Assembly: GCF_000023445.1 (NCBI RefSeq)
Contig: NC_012881.1
Location: 4,109,501 to 4,173,500, forward strand
DNA length: 64,000 nt
Reading direction: 5' to 3'
DNA from: Maridesulfovibrio salexigens DSM 2638
Lineage (GTDB): Bacteria > Desulfobacterota > Desulfovibrionia > Desulfovibrionales > Desulfovibrionaceae
Shown here piece after piece: positions 44,548 to 53,708 of this stretch; the stretch's first letter is position 1; every line of letters starts with the position of its first letter. The position numbers were made by a program, and so were the translations under genes. The notes below the pieces were generated by a model. That model was not told the origin of the DNA. It did no database searches and worked only from the letters and a program-made list of their open reading frames with translations.

Positions 44548-44850
44548 CTATTCAATTCCCAGAGACTCGAGATAAACCTCACCGGAAAAAGTGAGCTCTG
44601 CTCCGCCCTGCAAAAAGACATTGCCGTCTTCAATGATAACCTTAAGGATTTCACCGCCGGAAGTACGAACGCGAACCGCAGCATCAGTCAAGCCCTGCTC
44701 ATAGAGGGTAACCTGCACGGCGCTTACTCCGGTTCCGCAAGCATAAGTTTCATCTTCCACACCCCTTTCATAGGTGCGCACAATGAGGCTGTCGTTATCG
44801 TCGATCTCAAGAGTCTGCTGCACAGCCAGACCTTCACGCTGAGTGATGGA
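44548..44850 (-). pseudogene. dapF: Truncated dapF copy (C-terminal part with internal deletion)
   Basis: Bases 44548-44807 match 46031-46290 of intact dapF at 257 of 260 positions, and all three differences are synonymous. Upstream of the match the frame jumps: residues GLAVQQTLEI (counterpart of GLVVKQTLEI in the intact gene) are joined directly to DDNDSLIVRTYERG, skipping about 55 codons, with the join at a GATYGACG repeat present at both places in intact dapF. The catalytic Cys of YACGTG is kept but the first catalytic Cys and the N-terminal half are missing, so it cannot be an active epimerase. It abuts the methyltransferase stop. Confidence 0.85.
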
Positions 44851-44858
44851 CGACGTTA

Positions 44859-45791
44859 TCAATTATTCTTTTTACAATAGTAGGTCAAATTCCGACCGAC
44901 CCCCATCTTTCCATAAACCTGACAAAGTTCCAAAAAAAGCTGTCTATCCACTCCAGCTAGAAACATGTCTGTTTTTACCCGTAACATATGGGCTTCACGC
45001 CCCAGCTCGGGATTATCAATATAATTCATCCTTGGGTTTAATAAATTTAAGTCAATGGGATTATCCGCCATAACGGCACAAACAGTAAAACCGTGATCTT
45101 CAAGAAAACGAATCATATTTCCTTTGTTGAAATAGGACAAATGATCAGGATAGGCTAACCACCACTTGCTGGTGACAATCTTTTCTTTAAGTAGTTTCTC
45201 ATGCAACTCAGAAAAATCATTTGGGGTTGTCACTACAAACAATCCATTATCATCCAGCCCCGCATACACAGTCTGAAGAAAAGTTTCTGGATCGATGACG
45301 TGCTCAAGTACATTCGCGCAAGCTATTATATCATATGTCCCAGAATGAAATTCTTCGTACATCGATTCAAACAAATTGCCTTTTGTAAAATACTCCAACA
45401 ACTCAGGAAACATTTTCTTTATTCCTGCATCACTGAAGTCCGCCCCTTTAATTTTAAGTCCTCTCGAATAGAACTCATTTAGGAGTCCACCTTCACCGCA
45501 TCCTGCGTCAAAAAAAGAACGTGCATGAGGAGCCAATTTCATAGCCAATTCAGCTAAACACCACCACCTCAAATGATTCCACTCAAGCTCTTCCGTAGAA
45601 TACTCAATCTCGTAACTTCCAACCCCTTGCTGATAATACTTACTCTCGTAGTACTCAGCCAACTCCATTTCATCAGGCATAGGGGAAAAATGATAGAATC
45701 CCCACCGAGAACGAACAAGCTTCACATCATCCTTCACACAAACTCCCTTATTCAATTCATGCTTGCAGATACGAAAATCCTTGTGAAACAT
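44859..45791 (-). CDS. Class I SAM-dependent methyltransferase, 310 aa, probably acquired
   Basis: Methyltransferase fold with SAM motif SFFDAGCGEGGLLNEF (about 90-105), IKGADFSDAGIKKM, DIIACANVLEHVIDPE (about 155-170) and LFVVTTPNDFSELHEKLL. The N-terminal 60 residues and the C-terminal region (YPDHLSYFNKGNMIRFLEDHGF) resemble sugar- or antigen-cluster methyltransferases. It is AT-richer than neighbours, has a 240-base AT-rich upstream gap, and lies between two copies of the dapF 3' end, so it was probably inserted there. ATG at 45791 has no clear ribosome site. Substrate unknown. Confidence 0.8.
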   Translation of the reverse strand: MFHKDFRICKHELNKGVCVKDDVKLVRSRWGFYHFSPMPDEMELAEYYESKYYQQGVGSYEIEYSTEELEWNHLRWWCLAELAMKLAPHARSFFDAGCGEGGLLNEFYSRGLKIKGADFSDAGIKKMFPELLEYFTKGNLFESMYEEFHSGTYDIIACANVLEHVIDPETFLQTVYAGLDDNGLFVVTTPNDFSELHEKLLKEKIVTSKWWLAYPDHLSYFNKGNMIRFLEDHGFTVCAVMADNPIDLNLLNPRMNYIDNPELGREAHMLRVKTDMFLAGVDRQLFLELCQVYGKMGVGRNLTYYCKKNN

Positions 45792-46030
45792 TCATCGCAT
45801 CAATAATTATCACACAGTATAGCACAACAACAAAAAGTATTTTTACTGCTACCAAACAACAAATTACTCGGCAACTATTTGCTCGACTGTTACACAACTA
45901 AAAAATTCCATTAAATAAACTTGGACTGTACAGCGTGGGATTACTCTCAAATATCCATTAGTTCGTTTGTAAACGCATGACGGATTAGCACACGTATCCA
46001 GTTTTACTAAATTAAACCAAGATTAGAGAA

Positions 46031-46290
46031 CTATTCAATTCCCAGAGACTCGAGATAAACCTCACCGGAAAAAGTGAGCTCTGCTCCGCCCTGTAAAAAG
46101 ACATTGCCGTCTTCAATGATAACCTTAAGGATTTCACCGCCGGAAGTACGAACGCGAACCGCAGCATCAGTCAAGCCCTGCTCATAGAGGGTAACCTGCA
46201 CGGCACTTACTCCGGTTCCGCAAGCATAAGTTTCATCTTCCACGCCCCTTTCATAGGTGCGCACAATGAGGCTGTCGTTATCGTCGATCT
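46031..46290 (-). repeat. dapF 3'-end direct repeat (intact copy)
   Basis: This 260-base stretch is repeated in the same orientation at 44548-44807 with three synonymous differences. Identity begins exactly at the stop codon (CTATTCAATTC on the + strand) and differs immediately outside it (GCAATG against TAGAGAA). Confidence 0.92.
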
Positions 46291-46876
46291 GTACGAAGTT
46301 CACGTTGGTTCCAGCCGGAGCAAAAGCCTCGTGGTAACGGAATGCGGCGCCGAGCTTCTTGATGTCCACTTCTTCAACATCGGCAACCTGAACAACAACG
46401 TGGGGAACACCGGTGTTGGCAAAATGGTACTCGTATTCTTCGCCGTCAATCTCAAGAGTCTGCTTCACAACCAGACCTTGGGGCGGGGTAAGCTGAACCT
46501 TAACTTCCTCAAGCTCAGGGAAAACCTGAACCTTGATGGGGCCGGCATCAGAACCGAAAACGTGCTGTTCTCCGGCAATTTCCAGCGCATGGGCCAGTCT
46601 TCCGGCACAACGGGATGCGTTACCGCACATTTCAGCTCTGGAGCCATCAGAATTGTAGAACTGCCAGACAAAATCAAGACCGGAACCTTCCGGTGCATTT
46701 TCAATAAAAAACAGACCATCGGCATAAACACCGAAAGCACGCTGGCAAAGCTTCTCAGCCCAGAGCGACATCTTCTCAACAGGAATGCCCAGTTCACGGT
46801 TATCGATAATTACGAAATCATTGCCGCAGCCCTGCATCTTATAAAAAGGAACGGATTTTCCAAACATTTTACTCAT
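46031..46876 (-). CDS. dapF: Diaminopimelate epimerase, 281 aa
   Basis: Converts LL- to meso-diaminopimelate for lysine and peptidoglycan synthesis. Family motifs: FYKMQGCGNDFVIIDN at the start, first catalytic Cys in EMCGNASRCAG (near 83), second in YACGTGVSAV (near 217). The ATG at 46876 has GAGG six bases upstream; the frame extends to a TTG at 46897 without support. The 3' 260 bases are duplicated downstream (44548-44807). The AT-rich gap 45792-46030 between this stop and the methyltransferase holds nothing recognisable. Confidence 0.95.
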   Translation of the reverse strand: MSKMFGKSVPFYKMQGCGNDFVIIDNRELGIPVEKMSLWAEKLCQRAFGVYADGLFFIENAPEGSGLDFVWQFYNSDGSRAEMCGNASRCAGRLAHALEIAGEQHVFGSDAGPIKVQVFPELEEVKVQLTPPQGLVVKQTLEIDGEEYEYHFANTGVPHVVVQVADVEEVDIKKLGAAFRYHEAFAPAGTNVNFVQIDDNDSLIVRTYERGVEDETYACGTGVSAVQVTLYEQGLTDAAVRVRTSGGEILKVIIEDGNVFLQGGAELTFSGEVYLESLGIE

Positions 46877-46945
46877 TGGCAACCTCGTATTTTGCAAAAT
46901 TAGGATTCGATTTTCTAAGGCAATTGCCCAGTCAGGAACAGACTA

Positions 46946-47626
46946 TCAGACTTCGGACACACGGGAATGCAGCCGACGGCCCATATACAGGAACGGTGTG
47001 TCCATCACCGCCACTATAACCTTAAAGAGGTAGGTAGTAAAAAGAATTTCCACCCAAACGTCAAAAGGAAAGAGTCCCCACAGGGCCACAAAACAGAATA
47101 CGGACGAATCAAGGAACTGGCTGAACAAGGTGGAAGCATTGTTACGCAACCAGAGGTGGCGCTCTCCCATTTTGTCTTTAAGCAGATGAAAAATATAAAC
47201 ATCATTCAGCTGGGAGACAATATAAGCGGCCATGCTGCCGAGTGCAATACGGGGCAGGAATCCGAAAATAGCTTCAAGATGGGGCTGGGCAAAATCATCC
47301 GCAGCCGGAGTAAACATGAGGGCAAGCTGCATATAAACCACAGCCATAACCAGAACTACAAAACCCAGATAAACAGCTTTCTTGGCTTCTTTTTTGCCAT
47401 AAAACTCACTGAGCATGTCAGTAGAAAGAAAAACACTGGCATAAAGGATATTGCCCAGAGTGGTGGTCATCCCGAACAGTTCAATAGTCTTCAGAACCTG
47501 AATATTACAAAGAATCAGATTGAATACGATTAACCCAAACAAGCCTATCTTGCCGAAAAATCTATAAATAATGAGAACAAGGCTCAGGTCCATGACCGCA
47601 AAGCCAAGCCATAATAATTCATTCAT
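46946..47626 (-). CDS. yhhQ: Queuosine precursor transporter (YhhQ / VUT family), 226 aa
   Basis: Six membrane segments and the family patterns YASVFLSTDMLSEFYGKKEAKKAV and AYIVSQLNDVYIFHLLK, ending with LFTTYLFKVIVAVMDTPFLYMG. Imports queuosine precursors (preQ0/preQ1 type) for tRNA modification. ATG at 47626 has AGGAG seven bases upstream; the frame's earlier codon at 47647 is less likely. I looked for a preQ1 riboswitch in the upstream leader and did not see one. Confidence 0.9.
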   Translation of the reverse strand: MNELLWLGFAVMDLSLVLIIYRFFGKIGLFGLIVFNLILCNIQVLKTIELFGMTTTLGNILYASVFLSTDMLSEFYGKKEAKKAVYLGFVVLVMAVVYMQLALMFTPAADDFAQPHLEAIFGFLPRIALGSMAAYIVSQLNDVYIFHLLKDKMGERHLWLRNNASTLFSQFLDSSVFCFVALWGLFPFDVWVEILFTTYLFKVIVAVMDTPFLYMGRRLHSRVSEV

Positions 47627-47831
47627 ATCAAACTCCTGTACGGGCATTCCATTGAATTCGCATTCAAGAAAAACACCGCAACTTAATAAACACGGGCTCT
47701 GACGCCCTGAGACAATGCTCCTAGCTTAAATCAGACTGAAAAGCCATTCAGTTTTCAAGTATAATGAAAATATAAATAACACAACAACCAGAGAAAGAGG
47801 AATAATCCGTAAATTTATAACTGGTTTATCC

Positions 47832-47865
47832 AAAAAAAAAGGGCTCCGACAACCGGAACCCCTTT
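47832..47865 (-). terminator. Intrinsic terminator of the diguanylate cyclase gene
   Basis: Minus strand AAGGGGTTCCG, GTTG loop, CGGAGCCCTT, then a run of eight to nine T. It lies 40 bases after the stop at 47907. Confidence 0.85.
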
Positions 47866-47906
47866 AGATCAGCCTGACAGCTATAGGCTGAAGGAAACCT
47901 CGTAAA

Positions 47907-49379
47907 TTACATAATTCTCAGCTTGGGGCGCATGGGGGATACGACCACCCGGTTACGTCCCTGCATCTTAGCATCGTAAAGAGCCTCATCAGCCTTACGA
48001 ACAATCTCGGTATCTTTTTCAAGACTTCCCGGACGTACGGAAGAAACACCGATGCTGGCAGTTATGTTAAAACTCTTATCCTGATAAGTCATAGCGCAGG
48101 ATTCAATCTTGGCCCTGATCCGCTCAGCAAGCATCTCAGCTTGATCTTCTCTGGTGTGCGGTAGCAGGATTACAAATTCTTCTCCGCCGTAACGGGCGAT
48201 GAAGTCAGTGGATCTGAAAGTTTTCTCAAACATTCTTGCAACCTTTTCCAGAACCATATCTCCGGCCATATGACCGTATGTGTCGTTCACAGCCTTGAAA
48301 TAGTCCAGATCAACCATGAGCAGGGAAAGTTCGGTATTCAAACGCTGGTGACGCTTGAATTCTTCGACCAGTCTTTCGTCAAAACTGCGGCGGTTGTAGA
48401 CTCTGGTAAGTCCGTCCCGATTTGCGCGGGTCTTGATCTTGTTGAACATGATGGCATTGCTCAAAGCAAGCGAGAGGTGATTGACCGCAGCATTAAGGGA
48501 GGACACCTGATCCTTGGCTAATCTAATATTACGCTCGCAAAGCATGACCAGACAACCGAACTTCTCGCCACGGGCGACCAGCGGCAGGGCCAGAATCCTT
48601 CCGGCTCCGGGGCTGTAGATCATCTGGTTGCTACCCACAGGCACAGTTTCAGACATATTGTAGCTGGAAACTTCCATACCGCTGAGGGCAACCACATTTT
48701 CAATCATCAACTCAACCCACTCGGACTGGACATTTTCGGCCTGACCGGGGTTGATAAAAATTTCTGCATCAATGTGCTTTCCTGTGGGCAGAACATCCCA
48801 GAAAGCACCCTGTACCGAATAAACCGGAAGAATCATCTTGAGATCTTCAGCCGCCTGTCCAAGAATATCCGCAACTTCAAGGCGCTCGGTGGCATTGGAA
48901 AGCACGGTGTTCAAGAACATAAGCTGTTCGGTTTTACGGGAAAGCAGTTCACGCTCAAGGATAATTTCCTCGGTCATACGGTAAAGGTCACCATAAAGAC
49001 CGGAAATTTCCTTAGCCCTGAATAAAGCGTCCTGTACCTTGGAACTTGTAAGCGGAGAGCTTACTACTGCCAGAAAACCGTCTTCAAGTACCTGCTCCAA
49101 ATCAGCGTTACTCTTATCATCCTGAATCAGGATACGCTGAGTTGATTCAAGGTTGCGATAGGCCATGCGCCTATCTTCCGGCAGTTCCTCCCAGACTCTT
49201 TGCGGAATCCAGGTGGCGGCAGGCTTTTCGTTATTACTCAGTTCCTTTTCACCGGGCAGTGAACGCTCGGAAAAATTTCTCAAAAAGAATCCGGGCCCGA
49301 GTGAATCCTCGATTTTACCGGCTTCGTTGCTGTTTAGGCCGAACCCCCAAAGCAGTTCTGGCCTGTGTCCTCTTTTCAT
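47907..49379 (-). CDS. GGDEF diguanylate cyclase with GAF-like sensor, 490 aa
   Basis: No membrane segments. N-terminal region of about 130 residues of unknown fold, a GAF-like domain (about 165-310), then a GGDEF domain (about 320-485) with the active-site signature RYGGEEF and the inhibitory I-site RSTD five residues before it, so the enzyme should make c-di-GMP and be product-inhibited. GGAG lies seven bases before the ATG. Single gene with its own terminator. It may counteract the HD-GYP enzyme at 7726-9123. Confidence 0.9.
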   Translation of the reverse strand: MKRGHRPELLWGFGLNSNEAGKIEDSLGPGFFLRNFSERSLPGEKELSNNEKPAATWIPQRVWEELPEDRRMAYRNLESTQRILIQDDKSNADLEQVLEDGFLAVVSSPLTSSKVQDALFRAKEISGLYGDLYRMTEEIILERELLSRKTEQLMFLNTVLSNATERLEVADILGQAAEDLKMILPVYSVQGAFWDVLPTGKHIDAEIFINPGQAENVQSEWVELMIENVVALSGMEVSSYNMSETVPVGSNQMIYSPGAGRILALPLVARGEKFGCLVMLCERNIRLAKDQVSSLNAAVNHLSLALSNAIMFNKIKTRANRDGLTRVYNRRSFDERLVEEFKRHQRLNTELSLLMVDLDYFKAVNDTYGHMAGDMVLEKVARMFEKTFRSTDFIARYGGEEFVILLPHTREDQAEMLAERIRAKIESCAMTYQDKSFNITASIGVSSVRPGSLEKDTEIVRKADEALYDAKMQGRNRVVVSPMRPKLRIM

Positions 49380-49706
49380 TTCTGGTCTCCTTGATTAGCT
49401 GTCAGAAACAATATTCCACCCGATATTTTGCAAAAAAAGGGCCACTAGATATTTATAAGATAACGGCAGACAGATTCTCAAGAGAGCAACAGGCATATAG
49501 TCGGCAACAAAAACATTGATAACAAACACTTAAACAATGACAGCGCAGGAGTTATAATTATTTCGAAGGATTTTTTCACAACACGTTTTTCCCTTATGCA
49601 AACCAGAAAACGGCAAAGAGTGCCGGAAAACCGTCAGCCCTTCAGAGCTCCGCGCGGCAAATAAATCCTTTGACAAGAGCGGGCCAAATGTGGCTTGAAA
49701 TAACGT
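49380..49706. other. Intergenic gap between divergent genes
   Basis: 327 bases between the cyclase (-) and the first glycosyltransferase (+). I see a small hairpin CGGCA/TGCCG (49611-49625) and a TTGACA at 49670-49675 without a matching -10 box. No coding signal. Confidence 0.5.
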
Positions 49707-51365
49707 ATGAAAACTCAAAGAATATGGGGAAGTCTGGACCCATTCCATGAAAGCGGTCCTATTCTGGGCAGAAAAGTAGCGAACTCAGGTTTCTTGAACG
49801 GATTACTCGAAGTGGACCCGTTTGATGAGTATCACTTCTTCCTTTCCGGAGCCGGGCCCAGAGAAGGACTAAGCAAGTTTTTTCAAACCAATTATCCGGT
49901 TATTTTGGATGCAGGTCGGATAAGAATAATGGACCGCCGGGACCTGCCTGCCGAGATTTCCGCTCGTGATTACTTCTGCTTCCACCAGTCCGACTGCATC
50001 AACTATCCGCCCCATCTGGCCCGGGTCCGTAACAAATACGCCCGAAACATATTTCCCATCACCGGAACGACCCATTCCTTGAGTTACAGCAACTATGGTT
50101 CATTCTTCCTTAATTATTTATGGAAGGGCACCACCGGACGTGACTGCATTGTGACTACTTCCAATACCGGAATCGTTGTTGTTGAAAAATATTTCAAACA
50201 CTTGCGTGAAGGACTCGGCCTGAGTGAAGAAACCCATCCAACACCGCAAATTAGAAAAATACCGCTGGGCATTGATCCCGGCCAGCTTGCTCCGCCGAAT
50301 GAACATTTAAAAACACAGGCCAAACTCAATCTCGGAATCAATGCTGACGACGAAAAGATAAACATCCTCGTATTTGGACGCATCGCCCATCATTCCAAAA
50401 TGGACATTCTTCCCCTGCTGCGAGCCATGCAACGGCTATTCGCCTCGGGCATGAACCGGGAAAAAGTACGGGTACTTCTTGGCGGTTGGGTCGATGAAGA
50501 AGACGATTTTCCGGCAACTCTGGCACAGCTCGGTCGAAACATGGGACTGGAACTGTCCATCATCGGGCGGCCTTCCGAAGCTAAAAAGCTTGATCTCTAC
50601 CGGGCTGCAGATATTTTCGTATCCATCTCCGACAATCCACAGGAGACATTCGGCATCACGGTTCTGGAAGCAGGAGCTTCCGGCCTGCCGGTAATTGCAT
50701 CCGATTACGACGGCTACAAGGATCTCGTAATCGATGATGAAACCGGACTGCTCATTGAAACCATCGGCCCGGAAGCCACACCGGAACTGGACCTCATGGC
50801 TCCCCTCTGCTTTGACAACCATTACCATCTGTTAATGGCCCAGCAGACAGCCGTGAACACTCCGCAACTAGCTGCCGGACTGGAAAGACTGATCAACGAT
50901 CCGCAATTGCGATCCCGAATGGGCGCAGCCGGAGCCAAACGGGTCCGCGAACAATTCAACTGGACCACAGTAATTGAACAGCACATCAAACTCTGGGAAG
51001 AATTAAATACTGTCCCGGTGAATACAGAAGCACTGCGCGATATTTTACACCCCGTTCAGGTCCGTATGGGTGAAACCTTTTCCCATTACCTCACAGAAAC
51101 ACTGACCCCGGAAACAAAGCTGGTAACCGGAACAACCGGCATGGCTATCTATCATGGGCGTGAATTTCCGCTTATGTATAAAGGAGTGGACAGGTTTCTT
51201 CAGGAACAGGTTATCCGCAAGATGGCCTTCTTTGCCCGTAAGCCGATCAGTGCAGCAGATCTCGCAGACAAAATCAAAACCATTGCCGCTGATATGAGCG
51301 AACGCGAAACCCAGTTTCACATCCTTTGGAGCCTGAAACACGATATTCTGGAAAAAGTATGCTGA
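49707..51365 (+). CDS. Glycosyltransferase (GT-B, family 4-like), 552 aa
   Basis: GT-B fold enzyme: N-terminal SLDPFHESGPILGRKVANSGFL, central IPLGIDPGQL and NILVFGRIAHHSKMDILPLL, and donor-binding ETFGITVLEAGASGLPVIASDY (about 316-337) with the catalytic Glu pattern EX7E. An extra 90-residue C-terminal part is present. It transfers a sugar, probably to a surface polysaccharide or glycoprotein. The downstream glycosyltransferase start overlaps this stop (ATGCTGA), so the two form a coupled pair. Confidence 0.85.
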   Translation: MKTQRIWGSLDPFHESGPILGRKVANSGFLNGLLEVDPFDEYHFFLSGAGPREGLSKFFQTNYPVILDAGRIRIMDRRDLPAEISARDYFCFHQSDCINYPPHLARVRNKYARNIFPITGTTHSLSYSNYGSFFLNYLWKGTTGRDCIVTTSNTGIVVVEKYFKHLREGLGLSEETHPTPQIRKIPLGIDPGQLAPPNEHLKTQAKLNLGINADDEKINILVFGRIAHHSKMDILPLLRAMQRLFASGMNREKVRVLLGGWVDEEDDFPATLAQLGRNMGLELSIIGRPSEAKKLDLYRAADIFVSISDNPQETFGITVLEAGASGLPVIASDYDGYKDLVIDDETGLLIETIGPEATPELDLMAPLCFDNHYHLLMAQQTAVNTPQLAAGLERLINDPQLRSRMGAAGAKRVREQFNWTTVIEQHIKLWEELNTVPVNTEALRDILHPVQVRMGETFSHYLTETLTPETKLVTGTTGMAIYHGREFPLMYKGVDRFLQEQVIRKMAFFARKPISAADLADKIKTIAADMSERETQFHILWSLKHDILEKVC

Positions 51366-52444
51366 ATCGGACCGTAGTGCACCACACCATCCTCAAAAAA
51401 AGTGGTGGTGCTGCAAAGGTGGCCCTGCTGCTCCACCAAGGCTTACTTGATGGAGGCAACCGTTCAGTTCATTCCTTCGAAACCTCTGAAAAAACAGATG
51501 AGCAATTGATCCCCCCGGAACTGGCTGCACAGGCAATACCGGAAAACAGTATCGTCCACCTGCACACTTCAAAGGACCCGACAAGATTTCTGAAAGCACT
51601 ACCTGATAGCTGCAAAACAGTAATCACCCTGCACGACACCCAGATGATCACCGGAGGTTGCGCTTCTCCCATCGACTGTCCAGAATTTGAAAACAAATGC
51701 CGCACTTGCCCGCGAAATTTTCCGAACTCTGAACAGGTCCGCAAAGAACGAATCGAAGCCATAATCGACTCCAAAGCAGTGCTTGTTTCACCATCAGGCT
51801 GGCTGGGCAGACTTGCCCGCAAAGCCGACCCGACCTTGAAACCTAAAATTATTCCCAACGGCATTCCCTGGCCGGAAGCCCCCGCAAACAAGAACCAAAT
51901 CAGGCAGGAGCTTGGAATCCATCCGGCATCTAAAGTAATGCTGTTTGTTGCCCACGGAGGAGTTCAGGCAGCCTATAAATCCGGACCGCAATGGAAAAAT
52001 TACTGGGCAACAATCAAAGCCGCAGTACCGGAGGCTCTCTGCTTTGCAATCGGAGGCAATGAAAACAGCAGAGACGGAGATTTTATATCTGTGCCTTATG
52101 TGGACAGCCTCACACTTTCAAAATTTCTGGCAGCAGCAGACGTATTGGCTTACCCGACTCTCGGCGACAATCATCCATTGATAATACTTGAAGCAATGGC
52201 TCAAGCACTGGCTCCGGTGAGCTATGCTGTTGGAGGCGTGCTGGAACAGATTTCCGATGGAGAAGATGGAATTCTAATTCCCCCTTATGAAAAACAAGCA
52301 TTTGCCGAAAAGGTAATTATGCTGCTGAACAACAGCAGGCTGGCAAAGGAAATGGGAAACCGTGGATTTCAAAAAGGAAAAAAAAGATACTCACATAAAA
52401 GAATGCTTAGCGACTACACCAAGGTTTATGATAAACTGATGTAG
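51359..52444 (+). CDS. Glycosyltransferase (GT-B, family 4-like), 361 aa
   Basis: Second glycosyltransferase of the pair. KKSGGAAKVALLLHQGLLDGGNRS at the N-terminus, a Cys cluster (GGCASPIDCPEFENKCRTCP, about 100-120) seen in many GT4-type enzymes acting near lipopolysaccharide, and donor-binding YPTLGDNHPLIILEAMAQALAPVSY near 268-292. ATG at 51359 lies inside the previous gene's last codons; the frame's earlier start at 51326 lacks a ribosome site. Acceptor unknown. Confidence 0.85.
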   Translation: MLNRTVVHHTILKKSGGAAKVALLLHQGLLDGGNRSVHSFETSEKTDEQLIPPELAAQAIPENSIVHLHTSKDPTRFLKALPDSCKTVITLHDTQMITGGCASPIDCPEFENKCRTCPRNFPNSEQVRKERIEAIIDSKAVLVSPSGWLGRLARKADPTLKPKIIPNGIPWPEAPANKNQIRQELGIHPASKVMLFVAHGGVQAAYKSGPQWKNYWATIKAAVPEALCFAIGGNENSRDGDFISVPYVDSLTLSKFLAAADVLAYPTLGDNHPLIILEAMAQALAPVSYAVGGVLEQISDGEDGILIPPYEKQAFAEKVIMLLNNSRLAKEMGNRGFQKGKKRYSHKRMLSDYTKVYDKLM

Positions 52445-52664
52445 TTTCGACTTATCGTGTTATTTTTTTTCTTATTTTTTCAATTTTCACAAAAACATAG
52501 TTGACTTTTTCTGCCGATTAAACTGGAAATGTTTTATTACACAGAACATGAAGATGAAAAAAATCTTTCATAAACAAGCATTTCAGGCTAACATTACTAT
52601 GAGCAAAAGTTGCTCTGTTCTATGACGCTGGCTTGATACATTATTTTTTCAGGGGAGGATGACA

Positions 52665-53630
52665 ATGTCCCAAACTAATATTCTGCTTGAATCAGGCACC
52701 AATGAGCTTGAAATTGTTGAATTTTATATCGACGAAGTTGACAATGTACATGACGGTTCAACCCGCCGCAGCTTTTACGGCATCAACGTTGCCAAGGTCG
52801 TTGAGATCATTCGTCTGCCTGAGTTGACCGATATGCCCGATGCAGCAAACGATGCAGTTCTCGGGGCATTCGATCTCAGGTCGGAAATTATTCCCCTGAT
52901 TGACCTCAGTCGCAGGGTTGGCAAAAACAGGATTGAAGACGAAGCTCCCAAAGTTATCGTCACCGAATTCAACAAAATATCCACAGCCTTCCTTGTCTCC
53001 GGTGTAACACGCATTCACCGCATCAGCTGGGAACAGGTTGAAGCACCGAGTAAACAGGTTTCCTCGCTTACAGCGAACTCCATCACCGGTGTGGTCAAAC
53101 TCGAAGGACGCATCGTATTCCTTCTCGACCTCGAAAAGATCGTTGCCGACCTTAACCCGGATATGGATCTTACCGACATGCCGGAAGCATCTCTGGTCGA
53201 CAAGATCGAAAAACGCCAGCTCAAGGCACTCATTTCCGATGACTCCACCATGATCCGCCGCATGATCGGACAGATGCTCGAAGATGCCGGATTCCGAGTT
53301 ACCAGAACCCACAATGGTAAGGCTGCCTGGGATAAGATCGTGGAATGGAAAGCCACAGCCGAATCTGAAGGCAAATCCATCAATGATTATCTGGACATTG
53401 TAGTCACTGATATTGAAATGCCGGTTATGGACGGTCACAACCTGACCAAACGTATCAAGGATGATCATGAACTCCGCAACATCCCGGTATTGCTCTGTTC
53501 CTCCATCATCACCGATACACTGTACCACAAAGGTGAATCAGTCGGCGCTGACGACCAGATCTCCAAAGCTGAAATCAACCAGCTGGCCGAAAGAGTCTTC
53601 AAGCTTATTGAAAGATACGAAAACTCATAG
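52665..53630 (+). CDS. cheV: CheV (CheW-receiver) chemotaxis protein, 321 aa
   Basis: CheW-like domain (about 15-175: VEFYIDEV, FYGINVAKVVEIIRLPE, DLRSEIIPLIDLSRRVG) fused to a receiver (about 190-318: ALISDDSTMIRRMIG, DIVVTDIEMPVMDGHN, CSSIITD). CheV couples receptors to CheA and adapts by phosphorylation. AGGGGAGG lies six bases before the ATG at 52665. A GCCGATTA at 52513-52520 resembles a sigma-28 -10 box but its -35 is poor. It is far from the Wsp-like operon, so probably serves the flagellar chemotaxis system. A terminator follows. Confidence 0.92.
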   Translation: MSQTNILLESGTNELEIVEFYIDEVDNVHDGSTRRSFYGINVAKVVEIIRLPELTDMPDAANDAVLGAFDLRSEIIPLIDLSRRVGKNRIEDEAPKVIVTEFNKISTAFLVSGVTRIHRISWEQVEAPSKQVSSLTANSITGVVKLEGRIVFLLDLEKIVADLNPDMDLTDMPEASLVDKIEKRQLKALISDDSTMIRRMIGQMLEDAGFRVTRTHNGKAAWDKIVEWKATAESEGKSINDYLDIVVTDIEMPVMDGHNLTKRIKDDHELRNIPVLLCSSIITDTLYHKGESVGADDQISKAEINQLAERVFKLIERYENS

Positions 53631-53651
53631 CGTTACGAATCATATCAACAT

Positions 53652-53690
53652 AAAGCCCCCGCAAAGTATGACTCTGCGGGGGCTTTTTTA
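53652..53690 (+). terminator. Intrinsic terminator of cheV
   Basis: AAGCCCCCGCA / TGCGGGGGCTT stem, about 11-base loop, followed by TTTTTATTA. Confidence 0.88.
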
Positions 53691-53708
53691 TTACGTATAG
53701 AACAAAAC

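Noticed and set aside
47627-47831. Possible preQ1 riboswitch upstream of the queuosine precursor transporter
   Set aside because: Only a short GGGC/GCCC hairpin is visible; the conserved preQ1 loop and A-rich tail pairing are missing.
52758-53528. 256-residue minus-strand frame inside cheV
   Set aside because: Complement of a GC3-biased coding region; no ribosome site or family features.
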